A DNA stretch of 64,000 nt from Paracentrotus lividus (Eukaryota; Echinodermata; Echinoidea; Camarodonta; Echinidae), in assembly GCA_940671915.1 (NCBI GenBank), contig CALNVZ010003425.1:36292478-36356477 (forward strand), written 5' to 3'. Numbering within the stretch: position 1 is the first letter of the stretch; the number at the start of each line of letters is the position of its first letter. The notes beneath the pieces were generated by a model that searched no databases, had not been told where the DNA came from, and saw only the letters and a program-made list of their open reading frames with translations. This document shows, one piece after another, positions 39,615 to 51,734 of this stretch. A program made the translations under genes and the position numbers.

Positions 39615-39681
39615 ATCTCTGGCATAATGTAATATGGTAATATTCTCTGGCATAATGTACATGTAATATGGTAATATTATG
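39615..39681. repeat. Short tandem duplication
   Basis: TCTCTGGCATAATGTA then TAATATGGTAATATT occurs twice in a row. The second copy has a CATG insertion. Confidence 0.8.
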
Positions 39682-39785
39682 GTGCCCCCCCCCCCCTTGG
39701 TAATTTCCTTTCATTGGTATTCATGTCTTCTCTGTGTTAATTCAGCAGACATGTATCAAGTGGGTTAATACATGTAACATGACTG

Positions 39786-39899
39786 ATGATAATTATCAGA
39801 GATAGAACACCAAGGACCGGTAGTGTAGACGAGATCACTGTAATGATAATTATCAGAGATAGACCACCGAGGACCGGTAGTGAAGCCGAGATCACTAGG
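39786..39899. repeat. 57-bp tandem duplication
   Basis: Two adjacent copies of a 57-bp unit begin ATGATAATTATCAGAGATAG and share GAGGACCGGTAGTG or close variants. They differ at about six positions. Confidence 0.85.
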
Positions 39900-40410
39900 A
39901 ATGATAATAAGTGGGTCACTGATTTATTTGTCCATGTGAACTGATACCATTCCCGCTGAAATCAACATTTTGCTCTAATTCTTCTCTTTTACAAGGGCGG
40001 GATGGAGAGGGAAATGTAAACTGATTAGAAAAGTGATTTTTCTAATTTTTTTAAGGTAAGATGTATAATACAATTTTGTTGGTATTGGCTGATTAGGAGC
40101 GTTGATTCTTTTTGCTGTTTTAAGATATGGTATTGAAAATGTTTTTTGTTGTATAAGGAGAGTCCTTTATAGCAGAAAGGACTTAACCCATGTTGAAATG
40201 AGACCCATCAATTTTTTTTTTTTCATGTGAAGCTAATCGCCAGCCAAGAACCATATACACATTGCTGGGACCAGACTTTGGCTATTTGAAACAGTGCCTT
40301 AGCAAAATGCATTGGCCTTGTATAGATTTTAAGTGTATCAGATATGTTTATCAAGATGACAGTATTTTATTAAACATTTTTATTTACAAGAGACAATTGC
40401 ACAATATTCA

Positions 40411-41300
40411 CCCCTGCAAGCTCTTGCCCCTTACACCCTCATTTCCTACCTTACCACACAAGCCCCTCCTACCCCCTACAAATTCCCTCTCTTTACACCA
40501 ATACTTCCAACCATATCCTGCAAGCCCCTCCTATTCTCTGCAAGTTCCCTTCCCTTACACCCATACTTCCTTTTTTACCCCACAAGCCCCTCCCCACACC
40601 CTGCAAGTTCCCTCCCTTTACACCATACTTACTACCGTACCCCACAAGCCCCTCCCCACCCCTGCAAGTTCCCTCCTTTTACACCAATACTTACTACCGT
40701 ACCCCCACAAGCCCCTCCCCTACCCCTGCAAGTTCTCTCCCTTTACACCAATACTTACTACCGTACCCCACAAGCCCTCCCCTACCCCTGCAAGTTCCCT
40801 CCCTTTACACCAAACTTACTACTGTACCCCAAACAAAGGCCCCTCCCCTTACCCCTGCAAGTTCTCTCCTTTACACCAATACTACTACCGTACCCCACAA
40901 GCCCCTCCCCTACCCCTGCAAGTTCCCTTCCTTTACACCATACTTACTACCGTAACCCCACAAGCCCTCCCCTACCCTGCAAGTTCCCTCCCTTTACACC
41001 AATACTTACTACCGTACCCCCACAAGCCCCTCCCGCTACCCCTGCAAGTTCTCTCCCTTACACCAATACTTACTTACCGTACCCCACAAGCCCTCCCTAC
41101 CCCTGCAATTCCCTCCCCTTACACCCATACTTCTTTTCTTACCCCACAGCCCCTCCCCTACCCCTGCAATTTCCCTCCCCTTTCACCCAATACTTACTAC
41201 TGTACCCCCACAAGCCCCTCCCCTACCCCTGCTAGTTCCCTCCCCTTTCACCCATACTTCCTATCTTAATCATCAAGCCCCTTCCCCGACATGTCATCTA
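40411..41300 (+). repeat. C-rich minisatellite, unit about 62-65 bp, about 14 copies
   Basis: Each unit carries TTACTACCGTACCCCACAAG, then CCCCTCCCCTACCCCTGCAA, then GTTCCCTCCCTTTACACCA. Spacing between successive CCGTACCCC sites is 61-66 bp. The + strand is almost free of G. A 335-residue proline-rich frame crosses the array because the unit is near a multiple of three. Unit lengths vary by single bases, so conserved coding is unlikely. Confidence 0.9.
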
Positions 41301-42597
41301 CCCCTCTAAGTTCAACTCCTTCCCTACCTACCTGCTTAATTCATAGCCACCCTAATTACTATTTAAGGTGCCGCTTTCATTATTCATAGGGTAGGTTTCA
41401 ATGGAAACCCATTTGGGGGTTGCTTAGACATAAACATTGGGTACCGGGGCTGTCGAATGAGTTTACCATTCATCCTAGAATCTGATTGGAGGCATCATTA
41501 ATGGGAGAGGCTATACATGTATCTGCCTGCATATTTTGTTACCATGGGCTTCATTTTGTTATATCTCATGGGTTGGTTGACAAACCTTTAAAGGAACAGC
41601 AAGATTGTAATTCAAATTTTTGCAATTTCCGTTTTGAATTTTTAATTACCTTCATGAGTGCATGTCTGAGATTTATAATAAACAGGGTTTGCAGTATAAT
41701 GTAGACCTAGGGTTATTTTTATATATCTGGTTTTTTTTTTACTTTCTTTTTCTTTAATCAGTGGTTCACTAGTAAGCTATTTATAAAAATTGTTTATGTA
41801 TGAAGAAACCTCTCAAGAGTTATTTTGATTTTCAGACATTGAACCAGTAATATTGACTATAATTTACAGGCAGTTTTCTTCTGTGTTTTTATGTGGCACC
41901 ACAATATCAAACCAGTAATACCTAGCTTTTTGTGGTAATTTTGTCTCGATCTATATGGTGTTGGTTTTGATTAAGTATCGCCTGTATTAATCTATGGAAA
42001 TGATGAAAACTATTTAAAAAATAGTTTTATAAAATTGTATTTAAAATGCTCAAAGCCAACCATGCCTAAAGCTCTCTTTAAGTCCATAAAATTATTAAAC
42101 TAAATGGTGTGGAATGAATGCATATTAAAGTAGCTAGGCATGAGCTGTAAAATGTGAAATGAGATTAGCATCACACAATCCTCACATAATTAAGCAAGTG
42201 AGGAAAGTGATTGCGCATGTGGTTGCCAAATTAAAGAGTTCTGTAGTGATTATGATTCTGTTTTGATTCTTCAGGACTGAGGAGGACGTAAAGAGGTTTC
42301 CTTTTCATAAAATACAGGACAAATTATGTCACAACACCTTTTTTCAAGAAATATTTTTTGAAATGGCTCCAAGAATATTTTTATTCAGTCCTTTTCTCAT
42401 ACACTGTATGTTACCAGTCAAATAGCATACAAAAATTAGAATTAGAATTAATTCTTTCTTATTTGGAAATATACATATATCACCCCAGCTAATTCTTAAA
42501 GTAATTAGACATTTTGTTGGTCATAAAAAGACTGGAATGTTTCTATGAAAATTACAAATTCTTCTAGTACATCATAATATCGTTTCTAGGACAACTA

Positions 42598-42697
42598 CTG
42601 CCTGGACAATTACCCCCTGGTCAACCACCCCCACCAAAAAATCTACTCCGTAACTCTACACCTAACCCTAACCCTACTTCTGGGGGTAGTTGTCCTG
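42598..42697. repeat. Small inverted repeat
   Basis: AGGACAACTAC at the left is mirrored by GTAGTTGTCCT at the right. The C-rich interior includes two CCCTAA-like units (ACCCTAACCCTAC). It is probably a short MITE. Confidence 0.6.
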
Positions 42698-42759
42698 ATA
42701 CACATAATATTGAAGTATTATACATGTAGATTTCCTTTGAGTTCTTTGCTTCTTGAAGC

Positions 42760-43029
42760 ATGGCCAGTAACATGCAAGATCCATTGCTCATTCATATTGT
42801 ATGGATTCCTGCAGTGGAAAAAGTCCTTGCTGCAACCTTGCCCGACAAGTCTGTCATCTGACACAGGTACTCACACGCACCATCTTCAAAAACGATCAGT
42901 GCATTCACTAGAGCAGACACGGCCGATGATACTGTTACACAGATTAGCAAGATTCTGGCACGGATGGACGCCCCCGGCTTTCTCATCCTCGATTGTTTGA
43001 CCAAGCCAGAAAAGTTGGGAACTCCCTAA
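42760..43029 (+). pseudogene. Coding-like relic with one in-frame TGA, not identified
   Basis: From ATG at 42760 to TAA at 43027 one + frame is open for 89 codons except for a TGA at 42859-42861. Codon choice looks animal-like and the segment is more GC-rich than its surroundings. The first part reads MASNMQDPLLIHIVWIPAVE and the last part TADDTVTQISKILARMDAPG. I do not recognise the family. After the TAA a second frame (PKKPSVTFCRGLL) stays open to about 43207, compatible with a frameshift. The opposite strand also has an open frame (42792-43004), so even the strand is uncertain. It could be a decayed gene, a transposon fragment or chance. Confidence 0.25.
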
Positions 43030-43874
43030 AAAACCATCTGTCACATTTTGCCGAGGTTTGTTGTCAGGGGAAGGATTTTTTTTCTGGGGTGGGAGTGACG
43101 GCCGTAACATCGAACATGTCAAATACCAGAGAACAGGAATTAGGGAGAGGGGTATGCTAGCTGTTGTGTCATTTAACATTCATTTACATCACATGTCTTT
43201 CGATTGACAGCACATTCATAGTGAAGTGTAAATATGTCATCTATTGCCTTGACTCCATGTTTGTTTGTTTTGTATTATGCATACATTTGTCACAATTCAT
43301 TGTAATTTTACACAGCCCTTTATCTGGCAATATTTGAAAGATACAGCAAAGTTTCTCCATTTATTTTTCTTTTTCAAGGGGGGGGGGGGCTGGGCAAGCA
43401 TTGGTGTTTTTCCTCTCCTCCACATCACTTTTTAAAAAGATAAAAGCCTTTACAATCTTAAAGGAAGTGTCAATAAATTGAGTTGTTTTCCTAAATTAAA
43501 TTTTCAGTGAGATGTCTACAACCCCCTTTTCCTGTTGTTGCATGTATGTTTATCTCATATAATTAACGCCTCTCTAGCTGGGGTATCCAATATCATTTAA
43601 GATATGAGATGCTATAAATATACAAGCTAGACAGAGAGACTTCTCATTGAATATGAGAGAGGAAGAGAGGGATGTTTGCCGGAGGATGGGTGATGATAGT
43701 AAGAGGAACGTTTGTGTATAAACGGCGGAGGCCATCCTCCACTTGCATGAATTTTGATGAGATGGGCCAAAGAGATATAAACATGTCACCTTCTAAAAGT
43801 GATCTTGAGATGCTTTTCACTTGAGATGTTGGGATCGCATCTTCCTGCTGGTTTGCTGTTCCTCACATCCTCTT

Positions 43875-44116
43875 CAGTGGCGTATCCAGGTAGGGGAGCA
43901 GGGGACGTGCCCCCCCCCCCAGCTCCCCCTGTAATATAAAAATCACTTTGAGGTGCTATACTCACTTGAAATGTCGGGATTCCATCTTTAACCACGGCAT
44001 TATCAGCTTATGGTATCATAACAGACTGTACATGTTAAAATCTTAAAATTTTGGTGGCGCTCCCCCTTATCAGGCTAGGCACTTTCCCCTCCCCTAACTT
44101 CTGGATCTGACACTAC
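43875..44116. mobile_element. MITE with CAGTGGCGTATCCAGG-type ends
   Basis: The left end CAGTGGCGTATCCAGG corresponds with mismatches to the complement of the right end CTGGATCTGACACTACT. Long C runs lie inside. Near-duplicates of AACCAC...ATTA(T)AAGCT(A)ATGGTAT flank or interrupt it (about 43990-44020 and 44208-44235), suggesting local duplication. Confidence 0.45.
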
Positions 44117-45054
44117 TCCTCTTTCTCTTGAGTTGGTGATGGGGTTTGGGCATAAGAATAAAGCTGGATAGTAATACGCGATGCTAGAGTACAATGCATC
44201 GTCTTCAACCACCTCATTATAAGCTAATGGTATAACACCAGAATCAGCCATTTCCGTAATGGCCGGATTAGTCAGGTTTGCCTAAAGAATTAGCGGTTGT
44301 CTGTATGGCCGATTTAATATAATACCTGACTCGTTATAAAAAGTATATGCTTGCCATAAAAAGCTTGTTTACACAGAAAGCGCCATGGTCAAATGCAAGA
44401 AGATAGCCATCTGATTGTCTGAGGGATTATATTTACCTTTAATGAGGCATAATACGTTTTTATCATTCATACAAATGTATTCTGGAGAAGAGAGAGTTCT
44501 CATAGAGGAGAGGATAATTATCATTTGCTGGGATTTCAGTTTAAATTTGTAATGACTATATTTCCTTTTATGGAACAGCTATAAGAATGTATTGCATTTC
44601 AAATAAAGATGGAGGTTTTCCTTTTACCCATTAATACTGAATTCTCTCATCCCCATAGGATTAATACAGGAAGGACCTGGTTCCCGGTTTTAAAGAAAAA
44701 TTAATGATGTTGTCATGAAATTAAATTGTGGAAGAAACTGTCTCAAAGTGAGTGAGAAAAGTTTATTATAATTCACCAAAAAATTGAATCACCAAAAAAA
44801 ATAAGTCGATCATTCTGCCAAGATGCACACACCGTTGTGTGCCTGGGAAAAAGGGTGGGAGTGCGTAAAGACAATCCATTTTTGCATTTTTGTTTCTGGC
44901 AAAAGGTAGTGAGGGGTAATGTGATGCATGATTTAAAAACCCCCTTTACTGCAAAAATTGAAATGAAAGTATATCATTATTGAAGAATAAGTCTTGCTTT
45001 GTCCAGATGTCAGTGGCAAAGACAAAGGCAGATTAAATCGGTAAATGCTCAAAG

Positions 45055-45288
45055 TACTGTATTCGCTGTTATTTTCGCGCGATTAATTTTTCGCGCTCAG
45101 AGGCCGCAAAACATATTTGCGGGTTCTTAAATTCGCGCTGAATTTATGTACGAACGCATTTAACCCCATTCAAGGCATGCATAAGAAATCATGCTCATAT
45201 ATTCGCGTGTTTTTAAATTCGCGCCGTACAATCTTTGCGCGAAATCCGCGAAAATAAATGTACCGCGAATATTTCCACTTTTACAGTA
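45055..45288. mobile_element. CpG-rich palindromic element with reiterated TTCGCG
   Basis: It begins TACTGTATTCGC and ends with TTTTACAGTA, giving TACTGTA termini in inverted orientation. TTCGCG, CGCGAA or TTTGCG motifs occur more than ten times in both orientations (ATTTTCGCGCGATT, AAATTCGCGCTG, TTTGCGCGAAATCC). It is non-coding. CpG density contrasts sharply with flanking DNA. The class is probably a MITE (inference). Confidence 0.65.
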
Positions 45289-46332
45289 GATGTCCAATTA
45301 TAGGAACATGTGCGCACTCGCACCCTTTTCCTTGGAAACTAAAAATCAATAAACAGATTTAATGGATAAATGATCAGAATTAATTGTAGCTATCTTTAGT
45401 AGATATGAGACTACTATAGAATTAATACTTATAATTGAATTTACTTTAAATCCTTTCAAATGGTCTGCCAATCAGATATATGCATTCTATGATTATGCCA
45501 ATACATGAATGATAGGAAATATACTAGCTTTTATGTGATCATGTGGATTTCCTACTTCTCAGGAATTATAATCACCATGACAACAGAGAATTGTGTACTG
45601 TAAAAGTACATTTGTTCCCTGGTTAACATTAATACTGAGCATACTGCCCATGTGGGGGTGATGCAAAGACACACAATAAATCATTCTAGACATTTTAATG
45701 AATAGTGATTTACATCATTTACGAGCCAGAGAAGGTCTTCATTTTCAAGATTGATTTACTGTAATTTTAAGGTAAATTGAAGTTCTGGTTGTAAGATTGA
45801 ATTTTGGAAGAAAGTGCCTCAAGTGATTGGGAAAGGTTGATTTTTATGAGCCTTTTTAAGCATTGTCATATGCTGTAAGGTTGAGGAATCACCAAAATAA
45901 AAAGAAATTAACTGTATCAATTCTGCTTTGCTGATTCACACATACTGTACATAGAAACCTATGTATGGAACTACACTTAAATGTACATCCCAAACATTTA
46001 AACTGTTTTCTATCTTATTATAATTACGAGGGCATTTTTCAGTGAATCTCTTTAATTTTTTTTTTTTTTACTTACATAAATAATTTGAAAGCTCACAATA
46101 GTATTGTTTCATCTTTCCAACTCCAGGAGTTTTCCCTTTGACTTGGTCTCCTGTGTTCCAAGAAAATAAATATTATCATTATTTTTTTTTAAACAATGAC
46201 CCCCCCCCAAAAAAAAAAAGTATATGCAGTTAAAAAGTCTTTCCTTGTCCCCATTGGGTGTGATATTGGATAGGGTTAGAAATAAGATTAGCTTGTCAGG
46301 GATACCAGGTTATAAAAGAATACAAATTTATT

Positions 46333-48590
46333 CCCTATTGGACCATTCTTGGTCACGTGTGTGACCGAAATTATGCAAAATCTTGACTTTAAATGGCTAT
46401 AACTCTAACAATTTTAAAAATATACTGATTTAATGTTTATATCATGCTAATATATTTTGTTGGCTATCATTTGTAAATATTTTTTGATATTTACAATATG
46501 CATGTTCAAGGTCAGAGGTCAAAAGAAGTGGGTCACGTGTGTGACTTCACAGAACGGCATGATTTTGAAAGTTCAATTTCATTTTGAAATTCCTGTGAGT
46601 TTTAAAATGATGAAATGTTCTTATTGCTGTGAGATATGCATTATGGACCTGTAAACCAAAAAATACCACTGGATAGGAGTCATCTCTAAAAAAAATTTTT
46701 TATCTATTATTTTATATCGTGATGTCGGGTCACGTGTGTGACATTTTAGTGGGTCACGTGTGTGACCTATGGCAAATTGTACAGAAAAATGAATATAAAT
46801 GTATTATGCAATAAATGTACATTTTGAGCAATTACAATATCCGCTGTGGTAAATAATTTATGAAATCAACCCTAGTCAGTCAATGGGGTGTTTTGGTAGC
46901 TGTCAAGACTGGGGGAGGGGCAGGTAGGGAGGGGGGCCATATGATGCCCCCTATAAGATCTTGGCTGTTGATCGCGCGCGCGCCGAAAATTTGCACGATT
47001 GTAGTGTGTGATGTAACTACAAGAAAGCACTGTTGAATTTTCCCATAATAATAATAATTTATTTTATATGAATTAATTATGCTAATTTACGCATTACATA
47101 AAGTCATAATTTTTGTTCTAATTGACAAACTACAGCTTCTGGAATGCTAATTTTGTGTTTGCATAATCTTTATAGGATTCCTAACCATTGTACTTAGTTA
47201 AAAAAATTTGATATCGAACTAAATTCCTTGTGTATTTCATTGTTTTATGAATTTCTTATGTATTTCCTTGTTTTTTCGACCTTTTGTTTTGTTTGTTTGT
47301 TCTTTTTGTTGTTGTTGTTTTGTTTTTTTCCGCAAAAATTATTGCAGAACCATTTTGGAGCATAATAATGCTAAAATAAATTAATTTCAGCCAATGAAAG
47401 TGAAAATAATCAGAATTTATGACCGCCCCCACCCAGCGGGTCACGTGTGTGACCATCTTGTTTGCTAATTAATAATCAAATTAAAAATTGTCATGGATTC
47501 ATATTTAGTGAGATGCAAGGTACATTAAATCTAGCTTTGAAGAAATAATTATAATAATAATACCAGAGCCATGGTTAAGACGGGGCATAAACTTTTTGTG
47601 TTTTCTGGTTACTTGTGTGTGACATTTTGAGGGCAATTAATTTTCAGGGTTGATTATCTTAATATAATCAATTTAACAACATTATTTTGGGGGGTGAGAT
47701 TAAAGGGGATAGAGGTAAATAATAATATAATGACAATAATCCAAGTAAGGAAGTCAGCATATCCATTCCAGTTAGGGTTTAAAAAAATGATATTTTATTT
47801 ACCGTTTGTCCATTTAATTATCATTTATGTTAATTTATGCAAATGATGCATGAACAATTGCATAAATCAGGAAAAAACATCAGTTCATGAAACTTCAGAC
47901 ATTGCTCTATTTGAATATGCAGCTTAAAATAAAAAAGCAAAAAATTATTTGTCCCCAAAAGGTTAACTTTTCAAAGAATGGCCGAATAGCCTGGTCCCTT
48001 TTTTAAGGCATGACCATAGTTGGTCACACACGTGACCCGTGGGTCACGTGTGTGACCAATTCAAAGTTAATTAAATAACTAAATTAAAAGCTGTCATGGC
48101 TTCATATTTGGTGAGATGCAAGGCACAATATATCTAGCTTTGGAGAAAAAATTGTAATAATAATCAGAAACCATGGTTTTCGGGGGGCGTTAACTTTTCG
48201 TGTTTTTGGGTCACGTGTGTGACATTTGATGGCAATTATTTTCTTTAGTTAATTATCTTTAAAAAAATCAATTCAACACTATTATTTTTCATTTAATTTA
48301 AAAGGAATGAAGTTAAAAAATGGTATAATGACAATAATCAAAGTAAGGAGACCAGCATATACAATCAAGTCAGGGTCAAACAAATGATATTTTACGTACT
48401 ATTTTTCTATTCAAATTTTTTGCATGTTAATTTATGCAAATGAGCATGAAAAATTTGTAAAATTAAAATAAAAAATGCATTTCATGAAACTTCAGACAAT
48501 GCTCTATATGAATGTGCAGCTTACAAACAAAAAGGACAAACTTTATTTTTTCCAAAAAAGGTTCACTTTTCAAAGAATCGCCCTATTGGG
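46333..48590. mobile_element. 2.26 kb element carrying eight copies of GTCACGTGTGTGAC
   Basis: Exact copies of GTCACGTGTGTGAC start at 46352, 46532, 46739, 46753, 47440, 48043 and 48210. One inverted copy is at 48023, and a mutated copy is near 47610. The ends CCCTATTGGACCATTCTTGG (left) and the complement of CAAAGAATCGCCCTATTGGG (right) are similar, so they may be terminal inverted repeats, and ATT lies outside both. The right part is a diverged direct duplication, with 47438-48000 matching 48041-48590 (TGTCATGG...TTCATATTT, GAGATGCAAGG, TTCATGAAACTTCAGACA). A (CG)n stretch lies near 46974. No transposase frame was found. Confidence 0.65.
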
Positions 48591-49431
48591 ATTCTTTCAG
48601 TGTTTTTATGATGTCATAAAAGGGCATCCCCATGGCCTTTCATGGATATTATTTGACATCACAAAGTGCTATCACACTGAATTTATTTTGTAGTCTCCAA
48701 TCCTCAAACATCTGTCATTTTGCCATACTAGTTGGTGTCAGAATAGTTTAACTTGAGCCTGGGAAATTATTTACAAGGTCATAGAAATGTATTTTACAGA
48801 TACTTTCATCATTTATATGACCATTAATAATGCCTGCAGGTGCTGAATATTTTAAGTAATATGACACAATGAAGTAAGGTGCAGTGTAAACCGACGCAAT
48901 AATGGGTATCTTTATGACTATTATCTAGGTAATAAAAATACATATTTATCCCTCCCTCTTCAGTGGTCAAGCATTGAAGCATTTCTCTCATTACTTTCCT
49001 AGTTTTATCACAAAATATGCCCATACTATTGCAAGAACTTCCAATTTTCAGCAGTGCAATCATGCACACTATTGTACTTCATACCCTTACCTGGCATTTC
49101 AGTATAACACTATCTGCAGGCTAGCACAAATCTGTTTTTTTTTTGCGTCAGTCATAACATCTAGCCAATGCAATATTGCTCCATGAATAAAACATGGAGA
49201 TGGATTTTTTTCTTGTTGAAAGCCTTTGAAAATAAGGATTTTGTGGAATAAATTTCTTCTTTGTCCAGTATCTGCTTCTAGAGCCCCAAAGAAAGTATTG
49301 AAACAACTAAGATTTGTTTCTGCATCATGGGAAAGGACGCTATCTTTGTTCTTTTGTTTGGAATCTGGCCAAGTTTGAAATGTGCATAGAAATAGTCAAC
49401 ATTGGTTCTTTCAATATCATCATCTTCACCT

Positions 49432-49508
49432 TCGTCACCATCACAATCATCACCACCATCATCATTACTGTATCATTATCACCATCATCATCATCATCAT
49501 AATCACCT

Positions 49509-49539
<31 letters not shown>

Positions 49540-49565
49540 AATCACCTTCATCATCATCACCAACA
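49432..49565. repeat. (ATC)n microsatellite
   Basis: Imperfect CATCATCACC repeats with two CATAATCACCTTCATCATCA blocks. Histidine- or isoleucine-rich frames across it are artefacts. Confidence 0.95.
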
Positions 49566-49628
49566 TCACAAATGTGATGTTACTTTTTAGTATATATTTT
49601 TATTTGTTAAGATGTCAGCATTGTGTTT

Positions 49629-49690
49629 TGTTGTTTAGTGGAACACTTGCAGACTGTTGATCACAAGGTCCATGGTTCAAAGCCCTGGTA
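49629..49690 (+). repeat. tRNA-derived segment (SINE head or tRNA-Asn-like relic)
   Basis: TTGTTTAGTGGAACA resembles a tRNA A box. CAGACTGTTGATCACAAGGTC resembles an anticodon arm with GTT (Asn). GGTTCAAAGCC fits the B-box consensus GGTTCRANNCC. The acceptor stem does not pair, so it is not a working tRNA. A SINE promoter is the likeliest source. Confidence 0.45.
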
Positions 49691-50457
49691 CTTCTCAAAT
49701 GGTAATTGCATATTTCTGAGTGTGTGTCGTCCCTTCCTAAATATTTCATTTCCAAATTATTATCTTCCCCAGCCCTCAAAATAAAACAAATTAGACTATA
49801 TTCAATTCATTAAAATAGTGCCAATTCTGCTCAATTTAGGGTCTAAATGCTTGGTAAAAGCATACAAAGAAACATCTAACAATGCAAAGTGTTAGTACAA
49901 ATTAGATTGTGTTCATGGAAAATTTCAAAGTGAATGCATGAAATATGAAATCTAGTCTTCCATGCACTTTCCCATTACAAAATTGCATTTGTCATGGTCA
50001 TATTGCAAATAGTTTTGTCAGTTTCTTAAAAAAAAGAAAAGAAAAAGGGAACTCTGGAGGGAGAATTCATGTCTCGATTCTCTCAAAGGTTTGGATAAAT
50101 AAAGCCTATATCAGCGCTTTAATGGCTTTGAAACATTATTGTCTTTTGATTTGTGTATTTGGCCAGGAAATGTGTTAATTTTGTTAGCTTATACCAACCA
50201 GAATGCTGCAATAGGAGGACCATGAAAGTCATTGAGTACTGCTCAGTATGTTTGTTTGTCTTACTTTGGATTATATACTCTGTGAATTTTTTTAAAAGAA
50301 AAAGGAAAGCATGTTTATTATTAATATATAAAAAAAAAATATGCAACTCAATTTGCTATCACAGTACCATCGATAAAAATACAGTGTCTGATTACAGCCA
50401 TGTAAGGAAATTAAATAGTAGCGTTTATTACAGCATTTAATCTTCATTCTTTTAGCT

Positions 50458-50568
50458 GTTACACAAATTTTACTTGGACAATTTTTTTTATAGGCAATAT
50501 AATATATTGCCTATAAAAAAAATTGTCCAAGTAAAATTTGTGTAACTCACTTTATATTATAAAGTGAG
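50458..50568. repeat. Perfect 43-bp-arm palindrome plus adjacent hairpin
   Basis: The arm at 50458-50500 (starting GTTACACAAATTTTACTTGG) is matched without a mismatch by 50504-50546 across a 3-nt AAT loop. It is followed directly by a second hairpin with 11-bp arms (CTCACTTTATA / TATAAAGTGAG). This may be a young insertion or an assembly fold-back. The stem length would also suit a small-RNA hairpin if transcribed. Confidence 0.92.
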
Positions 50569-51734
50569 TGATTCAATGAAATGATAAATATACTGCACCA
50601 GAAATGAATTCAAAATTGTTAGTGCATCTTGCACTTTCTGTTGATGTGTATTATGTAGTACATAGCATTCTGGTTTCAATTACAATGCCAAAGCATCACT
50701 TAAAGGAGAAATTTGCAACTTTGGGTCCAATTTAATCAGGGGTTACATCGCATTGTCAATATTCGGAATGTGTGTACGAAAGTAAGAATAACTAGGTGCT
50801 TCTCGCTTTATATTTGTGTGCAGAAAATATTCCTTGAAGCAATCTGTATGGAAAGATTGGTTAAATTTGGTGCTTTTTTAAATGTTCATGAACATGTATA
50901 ATCTACAGACTGTACATTATATTATCATTATTTCCTTGTGTGTACATAATAATATTTTATATTGTACTACTGTACTTTCATAAATTGTTGTTTAGGATCA
51001 TGTAATAGCACTTTATATGTCATTGTCTTGTGGCAAGAATAGTTGAAATTTTAGAATATAACTGTTTTTAGAAAGCATGGGGTGCTTAGAGCAAGGAATA
51101 ATATTTGATGTATATTGGGGTGTCTTTTCCTCCTCTATATCGCGCATGCCGCCTATTTTAAACTCAAGTCTCAAGGGCTGTTGGTATAATCAAACAAATT
51201 TTTTCTCTTATAACACATATTCTGCTGCTATGAACAGGCCAATTCAATTTTTCTTTAATGTTTCTGTTTATTTATTGTTTCTCATGAATTTATGGTTTTG
51301 TGTATTTATGCAAAGTTGTATCCATCCAAAGTGAACATTGAGGATGCATTTTTTTTTGTCTGTTTGTTGTTTCATAAACAGAAGTGTTTGTGATATTGTG
51401 TTTTATACGTTTCACACTAATATTTATCATTTGTATTTACTTTGTAAAGCTTAAATTATTTTTCTATCTTTTTTGTTATATGTGTGTTTTTTTACAACAT
51501 CCTAATGTTGCATGGTTGTATATGGTTGATCTTGTAATGAGTTTATATGCAGAAAGGTTCCACATCTCTTGAACCAAATGAAGAATTTCATTCCAAAAGG
51601 GATCAAATCCCTTTTTGCAGTTTCAGAGAAAAATGTGCAAACTAAATTTTATATAGGCATGTAAAGGAAAGATATTTTGTTATAATTGTCCCCAAATTTA
51701 GGTTGATGATTTTGTATAAATACAGGTATACATG

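Noticed and set aside
40262-41269. 335-residue proline-rich open frame as a gene
   Set aside because: It lies almost wholly inside a C-rich minisatellite whose unit length varies by single bases. No conserved domain or supporting signals are visible.
49382-49660. His/Ile-rich small protein
   Set aside because: It reads through the (ATC)n microsatellite.
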